The notes beneath the pieces were generated by a model. The model was not told the origin of the DNA, did not search any database, and saw only the letters and a program-made list of their open reading frames with translations. 25,462 nucleotides of DNA from Bacillota bacterium (GTDB taxonomy: Bacteria > Bacillota > Clostridia > Lachnospirales > Lachnospiraceae): contig JAEWMT010000071.1 in NCBI GenBank assembly GCA_023393095.1, positions 1 through 25,462 on the forward strand. The letters are read 5' to 3'. The stretch's first letter is position 1; each line of letters starts with the position of its first letter. This document shows, piece by piece, positions 15,389 through 22,699 of this stretch. Made by a program: the position numbers and the translations under genes.

Positions 15389-17056
15389 TTATTTAAATTC
15401 AAGCTTGTTCAAGGCACTGAAAATTGCTCTGATGGAAGCTCTTGTAATGTTGGAGCTGACGCCCACGCCAAAGGTTGTTTTACCATTATCCAGATTCAGC
15501 ATCTGAATATAAGCAGCAGCCTGAGCATTCTCTCCGCCACCTAAAGCGTGTTCGGAATAATCCAATATCTTAATCTTAACACTAAGTTCCTTTTGCAATC
15601 CTTTTAATGCTGCATCAAGTGGACCGTTACCAACCGCTTCTATGGTCTTTTCTACTCCATGTTCTGTATAAACAACCAACGCATTTGTATTCGCTTGATC
15701 CTGATCACCGATATCTTCAATCTTACATTTTATGAAATGTAACGGTTCCTTCTTATCCAAATAGTTGACCTTAAATTCCTCCATGATCTGTTCCGGAGAA
15801 ACCTCACCCTGCTTCTCTGACAATCTCTGGATTATATCGGCAAAGTCCTTATGCATTGCCTTAGGCAGCTTGAAGCCAAAATACTGCTCCATAATAAATG
15901 CTACTCCGCCCTTACCGGATTGACTGTTAATACGAACAATCGGTTCATACTGTCTACCGATATCCGCGGGGTCAATGGGCAAATAAGGTACTGCCCAGAA
16001 CTCGCTTCCACGTTCATTCATCGCTTTGACACCCTTATTGATGGCATCCTGATGAGAACCGGAGAAAGCAGTGAATACAAGCTTTCCTGCATATGGATGG
16101 CGTTCATGCACTTTCATTTTGCAAAGACGCTCGTATTTCTCAATAATATCATTTATATTTTCTATTTCTAATTCAGGATTAATCCCCTGAGAAAACATAT
16201 TATAAGCTAAAGTTAAAATATCTACATTACCGGTTCTCTCACCATTTCCAAACAGAGTACCTTCCACTCTGTCGGCTCCGGCAAGTAAAGCCAACTCAGT
16301 AATCGCAATTCCTGTACCGCGGTCATTATGAGGATGAACACTTAAAATAATGGTTTCTCTGTTTTTGAAGTTGCGATTCATCCATTCAATCTGATCTGCA
16401 TAAACATTTGGTGTGTTCATCTCAACAGTTGCAGGTAGATTAAAGATTATTTTATTGTCAATGGTCGGCTGCCACACCTCCTGAACTGCACTACATACGT
16501 CAAGAGCATACTCTACCTCGGTTCCGGTAAAGCTTTCCGGTGAATATTCCAAAATTATTTCCCCCGGAAAATCCTTGGTATATTCCTTGACCAGTTTAGT
16601 TCCTTCTATAGCAATCTGCTTAATCTCTTCCCTTGACATATGAAATACTACATCTCGCTGCAGAGTTGAGGTTGAATTATAAATGTGTACTACCGCTTTT
16701 TTAACGCCTTCCAAAGCCTCAAAGGTTCTTTTCAATAAATGCTCTCGGCATTGAACTAATACCTGAATTGTTACATCCTCCGGAATTAACCTGCGGTCAA
16801 CCAGCTGCCTTAAAAAATCAAATTCTATCTGAGAAGCTGATGGAAAACCAACTTCAATTTCTTTAAATCCGAGTTTTACTAATAACTGAAAAAATTCAAT
16901 CTTTTCTTCGACCACCATCGGTTCGATTAAAGCTTGATTTCCATCTCTTAAATCCACACTACACCAGATCGGAGCTTTCTCAATCTGCTTATTCGGCCAC
17001 TGTCTGTCTGGTAAGTTAATTATTGGATTCCTTTGATATCTTTTATAATTTAACAT
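15389..17056 (-). CDS. leuA: 2-isopropylmalate synthase
   Basis: LeuA condenses acetyl-CoA with 2-oxoisovalerate, the first committed step of leucine synthesis. The 555-residue protein is the long form resembling the actinobacterial type. The catalytic TIM barrel has the metal/substrate motif DLRDGNQAL (35-43), the metal-binding HPHND (241-245) and GNGERTGN (270-277). The C-terminal allosteric domain (about 430-555), which normally binds leucine, ends with GVSSNITRASIRAIFSALNKL. AGGAGG stands seven to eight bases before the ATG at 17056. No other leucine genes are next to it. A promoter lies directly after the HPr gene, leaving a leader of about 260 bases. A clear terminator follows the gene, so it is probably transcribed alone. 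Confidence 0.96.
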   Translation of the reverse strand: MLNYKRYQRNPIINLPDRQWPNKQIEKAPIWCSVDLRDGNQALIEPMVVEEKIEFFQLLVKLGFKEIEVGFPSASQIEFDFLRQLVDRRLIPEDVTIQVLVQCREHLLKRTFEALEGVKKAVVHIYNSTSTLQRDVVFHMSREEIKQIAIEGTKLVKEYTKDFPGEIILEYSPESFTGTEVEYALDVCSAVQEVWQPTIDNKIIFNLPATVEMNTPNVYADQIEWMNRNFKNRETIILSVHPHNDRGTGIAITELALLAGADRVEGTLFGNGERTGNVDILTLAYNMFSQGINPELEIENINDIIEKYERLCKMKVHERHPYAGKLVFTAFSGSHQDAINKGVKAMNERGSEFWAVPYLPIDPADIGRQYEPIVRINSQSGKGGVAFIMEQYFGFKLPKAMHKDFADIIQRLSEKQGEVSPEQIMEEFKVNYLDKKEPLHFIKCKIEDIGDQDQANTNALVVYTEHGVEKTIEAVGNGPLDAALKGLQKELSVKIKILDYSEHALGGGENAQAAAYIQMLNLDNGKTTFGVGVSSNITRASIRAIFSALNKLEFK

Positions 17057-17355
17057 ACTGTATTCCTCCTATTAATATGATTTTAACTACATCTTTTCTT
17101 CAATCTCATATTAACTACGGAGTCGATATATCACACTGTACAGTTTTACAATGAATAATACCTTATTATCTACTCGAGTCCCAACCAAACCAGATCCTTT
17201 CTATCTATTCATAATTATTATAGCTTTAGCACAATCTAAAATCTCATACCGTCAGAACAATGCAGTACTGGTAATGTAGCTGTCGGCTATAGTAAATATA
17301 TCGCATCCTTAGTAAGAATTCCCTAAATTATAGCATTACGAATTTAATTTCGCAA
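17057..17355 (-). promoter_or_regulatory. leuA leader with promoter
   Basis: TTGCGA (17350-17355), a 17-base gap and TATAAT (17327-17332, extended TGC) form a good promoter starting immediately after the HPr stop codon. A second TATAAT at 17217-17222 has no clear -35. The resulting leader would be about 260 bases. It contains small dyads such as ACTGTACAGT, but no T-box signature and no leucine-rich leader peptide that I can see. Confidence 0.6.
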
Positions 17356-17634
17356 CTACTTTTTTACTATCTCATCACCTAGACCATCCTCTATTAAGCT
17401 GCTTAAAATCTCAATAGCCTCTTCCTCGTCAGAACCATCACATTGCAGTTCAATTTCATCCCCCTGCTTTACACAGGCCGATAATACTCCTAACACACTT
17501 TTGGCATTTACCGATTTGTCACCTGCTTTAATGGTTATTGTTGATTTAAACTCAATAGAACGATTGCATAGTACACTGATTGGGCGTAAATGTAATCCGG
17601 CAGGATTATTGATTACAAGCTTTCTACTTACCAT
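17356..17634 (-). CDS. ptsH: HPr-family phosphocarrier protein
   Basis: HPr passes phosphate from enzyme I to PTS sugar permeases and, when phosphorylated on serine, serves catabolite control. The 92-residue protein has NPAGLHLRP with the catalytic His at residue 15, and NAKSVLGVL with Ser at residue 46, the exact textbook positions. This numbering holds only with the ATG at 17634, which has GGAG six bases upstream; an ATG at 17646 would add four residues and lacks a ribosome site. GLHLRP in place of the common GLHARP is a small deviation. Enzyme I is not nearby. It follows cdaR after a 46-base gap, where glmM often sits in other Firmicutes. It could be the main HPr or a regulatory paralogue. 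Confidence 0.9.
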   Translation of the reverse strand: MVSRKLVINNPAGLHLRPISVLCNRSIEFKSTITIKAGDKSVNAKSVLGVLSACVKQGDEIELQCDGSDEEEAIEILSSLIEDGLGDEIVKK

Positions 17635-17680
17635 AATAATCTCCATTCTGAGTATAAACTGCGAATTTGGGGGTCATAAG

Positions 17681-18910
17681 TTATTGTTTTGTTAAAAGAA
17701 TATCTAAAATAGGTGATTCTACCAGAGTTATATTTTCTGCTAAGTCAGCACTAACGTGAACTCTATATGTACCGCTGTAGTAATTGGAAAGATCAATATA
17801 TGGATCGATATCCTCAATTGATAAATCCTTTATCTCATCAGCCGGTCCTGATAGCTTCAAGGTTATTGGTACAGTGGTTAAATATTCCAATTTTAACGAA
17901 CTCGGTATATCCTTTACTTTAATGTCCGATGGTAATATTGAAATTTCTTTTGTTCCAGGCTTTTCGATTGTTATACTAATTGTGGTGTTTTTATTATCGT
18001 CTACCAAGTAAACTCCTGGGTACTGCTCTGTAAGCTGTTCCTGAATATTAATTTCCTTTTCAATATTACTGGTTGCTCCATCAACTTTTTGTGTAACTTT
18101 TAATTCATTGATACTGCTTAATATACTATCAGCTGCTGCAATCTCAATTTCTTTCGGTGCATTATCATAACCAGTCACTACATATCCATTTGCAGGAGTC
18201 CCGATAGGCTCCATTGTCAGCGCGATTTTCTTAGTTTTATAGATACTTACATCTACCCTTATATAGGTATTACTTAAAATCAGATTTGACTGATCTATCT
18301 CTTTTCCCTTAGCATCTAACACCTTTGGCACTTCCATGGAATCAAAAGATTTCGTATAGCCCGTAACGTCCACGTCAACTACAACTCTTGCAATCTTCTC
18401 AATCTTACTCTTCGGTCCTGATATATTAATTAATGCATTTGTCTTCTTTTCATAAACATAGTAACCCTTAGCAAGTTTACCCGTCTGTTCCACTTCTACG
18501 TTATATTGTTTTGTAATCTTATCTTCTAGATTTATCTTCATTACCTGATTTAGACCGCTTGTAATTTTAACTCTATCACTATCTGATCCAAGGTACTTGA
18601 TATTAATTGTAACCGTATTTAGATCAGAGAGCTTTGACAAATCGGCAGATACATAGAAATCATTTCTATTAAGTCCATCTATAATCGACCTCTTAGCAGC
18701 TGCAGTAAAATCTATTGTTGCACCTTCAATGATATCATATACTTCATTCAAAGCAGATATTTTATCTCCATTCAGAACATCAACCTGAATATCAGAAAAA
18801 TTCTTCTGAGTAATCGGATCAATCACATTGGTTATAATAAGCCATAGGAGAACGGCAAGAATAATAGATAGAATTTTAAGGCCGATGTTTCTAGTCAACT
18901 TCTCTTTCAT
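17681..18910 (-). CDS. cdaR: CdaA regulator with YbbR repeats
   Basis: CdaR is the membrane partner that modulates the c-di-AMP cyclase CdaA. The 409-residue protein has one N-terminal membrane helix (about 9-29) and then about four extracellular YbbR repeats, starting near residues 36, 133, 226 and 320. ISGPKSKIEKI and LSGPADEIKDL are the usual repeat signatures. The start overlaps the end of cdaA by 20 bases, indicating translational coupling. The stop codon abuts a 15-base stretch (17666-17680) resembling one end of the palindromic repeat family seen at 1173 and 4635. No separate promoter is seen. Confidence 0.92.
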   Translation of the reverse strand: MKEKLTRNIGLKILSIILAVLLWLIITNVIDPITQKNFSDIQVDVLNGDKISALNEVYDIIEGATIDFTAAAKRSIIDGLNRNDFYVSADLSKLSDLNTVTINIKYLGSDSDRVKITSGLNQVMKINLEDKITKQYNVEVEQTGKLAKGYYVYEKKTNALINISGPKSKIEKIARVVVDVDVTGYTKSFDSMEVPKVLDAKGKEIDQSNLILSNTYIRVDVSIYKTKKIALTMEPIGTPANGYVVTGYDNAPKEIEIAAADSILSSINELKVTQKVDGATSNIEKEINIQEQLTEQYPGVYLVDDNKNTTISITIEKPGTKEISILPSDIKVKDIPSSLKLEYLTTVPITLKLSGPADEIKDLSIEDIDPYIDLSNYYSGTYRVHVSADLAENITLVESPILDILLTKQ

Positions 18911-19772
18911 TCTTTATTCTTCCCTTCCATAATTTTAATCTCTTGACATCACTTGTTTTTTTCTGAGCAGTAATTAATTTTGTTCTAAGGAAATCCCCAT
19001 CCACGTTACGGACTAGCTTTCCTCCCTGTGCAACGGATACTTTTCCTGTCTCTTCAGAAACAATGATAGTAAGACTGTCAGAAACCTCACTGATTCCAAT
19101 ACCTGCACGGTGTCTGGTTCCCAAGTCCTTACTAAGCTGCATGTTATCCGATAGCGGCAAATAACAGGTTGCAGCAGAAATCCGGTTGCCCCTAAGAATT
19201 ACGGCACCGTCATGCAGTGGCGTATTATGTTCAAATATATTAATCAGCAACTCACTGCTGATCAGACTGTCGATATAAATACCTGTATTCTCAAAGTCCT
19301 TAAGCGGTGTTTCCTGTTCCAGAACAATCAGAGCGCCCGTCTTTGCACGTGCCAGTTCAAAGGTAGCACGTACAATCTGGCTTAGTGTATGATCCGAAAA
19401 CTTTTCATTTTTATCCTTGGAATCATCAAAGGTAATAATTGATCTCATCAGATTCTTCTGACCAAGTTGTTCCAATGCCTTACGAAATTCCGGCTGGAAT
19501 ATGATAACAATGGCAATAATACCAACATTGATTGTATTCTTAATAAGCCACATTATGACATTCAGATTAAGAACTCTTGCAGCCAGCCAGAAAGCCATAA
19601 TAACAACCAGACCTTTCACCAATGCCCAGGCTCTGGTATTCTTGATCCATTTCACCAAATGATAGATGATAAAAGCAATTAAACATATTTCAATGATATC
19701 GCTCGGCCAAATCTTATTAGGAATATACAGAATCGTCCAGAATTCATCTATTAAGTTTTTGATATTTTCCAT
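18891..19772 (-). CDS. cdaA: Diadenylate cyclase CdaA
   Basis: CdaA makes c-di-AMP from two ATP at the inner membrane face; the messenger controls potassium and osmolyte uptake and wall homeostasis. The 293-residue protein has three N-terminal membrane helices (about 24-92). The DAC domain follows, with DGAVIL (188-193) and GTRHRAGIG (218-226), the DGA and RHR motifs needed for catalysis. All are intact. An AGGAG-rich ribosome site precedes the ATG at 19772. It is followed by cdaR with a 20-base overlap, the standard pairing. Upstream is the long palindrome at 19804-19958, where a promoter would be expected, so expression may be shaped by that structure. Confidence 0.96.
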   Translation of the reverse strand: MENIKNLIDEFWTILYIPNKIWPSDIIEICLIAFIIYHLVKWIKNTRAWALVKGLVVIMAFWLAARVLNLNVIMWLIKNTINVGIIAIVIIFQPEFRKALEQLGQKNLMRSIITFDDSKDKNEKFSDHTLSQIVRATFELARAKTGALIVLEQETPLKDFENTGIYIDSLISSELLINIFEHNTPLHDGAVILRGNRISAATCYLPLSDNMQLSKDLGTRHRAGIGISEVSDSLTIIVSEETGKVSVAQGGKLVRNVDGDFLRTKLITAQKKTSDVKRLKLWKGRIKNEREVD

Positions 19773-19803
19773 ATTCCTTCTCTCCTAGCGATAATTTGTT
19801 TAT

Positions 19804-19958
19804 TTAGGTAATTGCGAAACTATATAATCTTTTTAATTGTATACACAGCAGATACATATTTCTCCGCTCCAACGCTTCCTTCGGGCTTAACTTCCGCTCC
19901 GAAACAGTATTTGCTGTGTATACAATATCTACAATTTAAGAGTTTCGCAATTAACTAA
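19804..19958. repeat. 155-base palindromic element upstream of cdaA
   Basis: TAATTGCGAAACT (19809-19821) is the exact complement of AGTTTCGCAATTA (19941-19953), and an outer TTAG/CTAA also pairs. Inner TTGTATACACAGCA (19837-19850) exactly matches TGCTGTGTATACAA (19912-19925). The centre carries two direct copies of TCCGCTCC. It fills almost the whole gap between cdaA and the membrane protein gene before it. No open frame and no clear flanking duplication were found. It is MITE-like in form and could be a terminator or leader structure. Confidence 0.7.
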
Positions 19959-19963
19959 GTTAT

Positions 19964-21001
19964 TTATACATTATCGTCCGTATAATCCTGGTACTTATCA
20001 CCGGATTCTTCATCCTCCACTTCCGGCATGTTCTCCTGTTTGTGAAGCTCCGAGCTGGGCGAATCTTGTCCTTCCTTTTTCGTATTAATATGTTTTACCT
20101 TCACTTGAGGAGTTGTTACCGTTACCTTAGGTACTGCTTTAACATAGTAATAATACACATCATCCTCAAACTGAACACGCTCCACTCCAGAATAATCCAG
20201 CGTAAGTTTGAAGAAATGAATTACATAGACAATACCTGCTGAAACGATGGTTCCTAATATCATGCTGAATATCTGATCTGTCTGATCAAATATCAAATCA
20301 CTGATTAAAAATCCTAAAATACTTGTTAAGGCACCTGCCGCAATTGATACTTCAAAAGCATAGTCAAATTTCATTCTTCTGACGTAATACACCACCATCA
20401 AAATCAGTGCAAAAATCAAAATTGCCATAATCATAGGTTTATTGCCAAGAAGATCATTTATTACGCTGGTATACTGCTTCAGTATATCTTCGACTGAGGA
20501 ATTAACTTGAACAGTAACCGCTGTTTTTACAACCTGTAATATAAAATAAATAACAACTCCACATGCCGTAGGAATAATTGCTACCGGTGTACAAACAATA
20601 CCAAGTAGTAAGGGAATTACATATGGTATTTTTAGGAAATATAAAATTGGAAAAGCTAATAGCACAAAACCTAGTCTTGGCGTAAACCTTGCAAACAGTA
20701 AATAGATAATCATAAGTAATATTACTATGATTATGGCTAAAAACGGTGATACAAAGTAAACATGTGCTATTGCAAGTAAGGATGCAAGCAGCACCATAAC
20801 TGCGGATGGTGTCAATGCACTGATTAACGATAATGCCAAAACAATTGGAATTGACATAAGTCTTTTGTCGTATCCGATTTCTCTGTTTATCTCTAAAAAT
20901 GCTATCAATGCAAATATAAACTTAACAGCCGGGATTACGTATATATCATTTCTTTGATAAAAATTACGAACCCGTTCCCTAAATACCAAAAGTGGCATCA
21001 T
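19964..21001 (-). CDS. Multi-pass membrane protein of unknown function
   Basis: I do not recognise the family. The 345-residue product has many hydrophobic stretches (about 21-38, 48-64, 66-83, 85-104, 110-125, 128-158, 190-207, 217-236, 245-265), suggesting eight or nine membrane helices. A cytosolic tail follows, with VQFEDDVYYYYVKAVPKVTV (277-296) and an acidic, charged end (about 310-345). No catalytic or transporter signature is clear. GGAGG lies upstream of the ATG at 21001. It is 19 bases behind the small membrane protein at 21021-21422, so the two are one operon and may form a complex. Their proximity to cdaA hints at envelope function, but the palindrome separates the two units. Confidence 0.85.
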   Translation of the reverse strand: MMPLLVFRERVRNFYQRNDIYVIPAVKFIFALIAFLEINREIGYDKRLMSIPIVLALSLISALTPSAVMVLLASLLAIAHVYFVSPFLAIIIVILLMIIYLLFARFTPRLGFVLLAFPILYFLKIPYVIPLLLGIVCTPVAIIPTACGVVIYFILQVVKTAVTVQVNSSVEDILKQYTSVINDLLGNKPMIMAILIFALILMVVYYVRRMKFDYAFEVSIAAGALTSILGFLISDLIFDQTDQIFSMILGTIVSAGIVYVIHFFKLTLDYSGVERVQFEDDVYYYYVKAVPKVTVTTPQVKVKHINTKKEGQDSPSSELHKQENMPEVEDEESGDKYQDYTDDNV

Positions 21002-21020
21002 ATCATATTTCCTCCCAAGT

Positions 21021-21422
21021 TTAAGCTTCCGGCGTTTCTTCGTTATAAAGCTTATTCAAATGCTTTAACAACTTATAATATTTCCCCAGTTTCTTTCGTG
21101 ACTTATTATATTTCATCGAAGCTATTACCGCTGTACTTAAACCGTATACTGCAATAATCATAATATAAATTACTAATACATACGTGTTAATCCCCTTGTA
21201 ATCCAGAGTGACAGCTTTCCCTATCAGATATTCTGATTTGTAAAGTACTATAAGTACTAGTATTAATGCATAACCGATCGTTGCACATATAATCGATTTA
21301 ATGATTTCATATCTTACATAGTCCATCTTATAATATTTACTTAAACGAATATCCTCTTTTCCTTCTTTACCTTCATAAAGGGCCAGCTTCGTCATCAGTC
21401 TAATTCTATCATTATTTAACAT
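21021..21422 (-). CDS. Small two-helix membrane protein of unknown function
   Basis: The 133-residue protein has a charged cytosolic start, two membrane helices (about 41-61 and 81-102) and a very basic tail (KYNKSRKKLGKYYKLLKHLNKLY). It has no recognisable domain. GGAGG sits correctly before the ATG at 21422. The gene leads a two-gene operon with the larger membrane protein at 19964-21001. A promoter is seen 115-145 bases upstream. A partner or assembly role for the larger protein is plausible, but it rests only on gene order. Confidence 0.82.
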   Translation of the reverse strand: MLNNDRIRLMTKLALYEGKEGKEDIRLSKYYKMDYVRYEIIKSIICATIGYALILVLIVLYKSEYLIGKAVTLDYKGINTYVLVIYIMIIAVYGLSTAVIASMKYNKSRKKLGKYYKLLKHLNKLYNEETPEA

Positions 21423-21536
21423 AACTGCCTCCTTTGCAGGATTTCAACTAAATTTTTCACATTATTTTCCATATATATTCACCTAATTCCATGATTTTGT
21501 ATGTAAACAACTGAATATATAGAAAGACGTATAGCT

Positions 21537-21565
21537 ATTATAGCATAACAAATAATGAATTTCGA
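21537..21565 (-). promoter_or_regulatory. Promoter of the two-gene membrane protein operon
   Basis: On the minus strand there is a perfect TATAAT (21537-21542) with an extended TGC, and TCGAAA (21560-21565) seventeen bases before it. A 7-bp dyad ACAATTG (21577-21583) / CAATTGT (21600-21606) lies just upstream, between this promoter and the divergent one at 21645. Confidence 0.6.
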
Positions 21566-21644
21566 GAATTTTTTTCACAATTGGAAAATTTGGTATTTGC
21601 AATTGTAACAGTTCAGCCTAGCCGGAATTCGACTGGAGACAGTG

Positions 21645-21673
21645 TTTACTCCCTTTATACAGTATGATATACT
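21645..21673 (+). promoter_or_regulatory. Promoter for the small gene at 21807
   Basis: TTTACT (21645-21650), a 17-base gap and TATACT (21668-21673). The predicted leader is about 125 bases and holds a weak CTCTC/GAGAG hairpin. The ribosome site AAAGGAG stands seven bases before the ATG at 21807. Confidence 0.5.
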
Positions 21674-21806
21674 TAACCAAATACTCTCTTTTTTGTGCAC
21701 CAAATGAGAGGAAGATAATCGGAAAAGTGTTTATGATATCTAAATACAGATCCTACAAACGCGAAATACGAGGTCTGGATTCCGGTTACAAAAAAGGAGA
21801 ATTGAT

Positions 21807-22259
21807 ATGGTACATCTAGTATTCTGTGATGATAAAGAGGAAGTTCTTGAAAAAATAATGAGTGGATCAAAGAAAATGGTGATCAGAGGTGCTAACGGAA
21901 GAAAGATCCCTCACAGCAGAGTTTTTAATGGTGAAACTTTGTATTTTATGAAAAGAAGTTCCTTTCAAATAACAGCTAAGGCTATCGTGAGTAATGTACA
22001 GAATTATATAAAGTTATCAGAAGATGAAATAACAAAAGTACTGGAAGATAACCAGAGCAAGCTTAATCTTACTGAAAATCAAAAAGAACGCTGGCATCGA
22101 AAATGTTTATGTCTGGTCGAATTTGAAAATTTGGAAGAAATTGAACCACTTGATTATGTACATCAGAAAAACATGGATGACTGGCTCATTCTCGAAAAAA
22201 TCGAAGATGTTGTTATAGGAACAAGTATTAAATACAATTATAATAATTCAAGATTTTAA
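21807..22259 (+). CDS. Small conserved-looking protein, possibly PUA/ASCH-like
   Basis: The 150-residue soluble protein has no signal or membrane segment. Its features are MVIRGANGRKIPHSRVFNGETLYFMKR (24-50), a probable beta-rich start, then a strand-like AKAIVSNV, an acidic helical stretch with LTENQKERWHRK, and CLCLVEFENLEEIEPLDY followed by a DDWL motif. A basic strand, then an exchange pattern of strands around a helix, and finally a length near 150 are reminiscent of ASCH/PUA-like RNA-binding folds. That is inference from shape only. A good ribosome site and its own promoter and terminator support a real single gene. It is the only plus-strand gene in this part of the window. Confidence 0.75.
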   Translation: MVHLVFCDDKEEVLEKIMSGSKKMVIRGANGRKIPHSRVFNGETLYFMKRSSFQITAKAIVSNVQNYIKLSEDEITKVLEDNQSKLNLTENQKERWHRKCLCLVEFENLEEIEPLDYVHQKNMDDWLILEKIEDVVIGTSIKYNYNNSRF

Positions 22260-22324
22260 TCATAATAGTATACTTTATATGGAATCATCCAAAACATATT
22301 CTTATTTACATAAAAGTAACACTG

Positions 22325-22362
22325 ATATGCCCTGCCTTATAATAATGTAAGTCAGGGCATAT
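22325..22362. terminator. Bidirectional intrinsic terminator
   Basis: ATATGCCCTG (22325-22334) pairs perfectly with CAGGGCATAT (22353-22362). An inner CTTA/TAAG also pairs after one mismatch. It lies 65 bases after the stop of the plus-strand gene and beyond the end of the minus-strand UvrA-like gene, so it may serve both. The T tracts on each side are weak. Confidence 0.65.
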
Positions 22363-22699
22363 TAGTATTCTTCTAGTCAATTCTTATAATTTCCAAACTC
22401 AGTAATATACCTCCATACTTTGAGCATTTGCTTTCTGAACAGATAATAAATCTTTAAGACATCATCACCTTAGAAAGAATGATACTTAACTTACCATTAA
22501 ATTTGTATTTTCCAAAGCCGGTCCTAAAAAACCTCATCGAATTCGGTTGACAATATTATCTACGGCATATGATACCAAAGGGCAATATAATATCATAAAT
22601 CATCTTAACAGTATATAGATCTATGACAAGCATAATTTTTTTATTATGGCACGATTCCTGATACAATGAATTGTGCTGCTCTTAACCATATTCAGCCTT
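22363..22699. other. Gene-free gap with an orphan promoter-like site
   Basis: No supported gene is seen. A perfect TTGACA (22547-22552) with TGATAC 17 bases later (22570-22575) points rightwards into the 3' end of the UvrA-like gene. Very short frames downstream (12 and 22 codons) lack ribosome sites. The remainder is AT-rich and unremarkable. Confidence 0.5.

Noticed and set aside
17057..17355. T-box riboswitch in front of leuA
   Set aside because: The conserved antiterminator core (AGGGTGGNACCGCG type) is absent and there is no terminator just before the gene.
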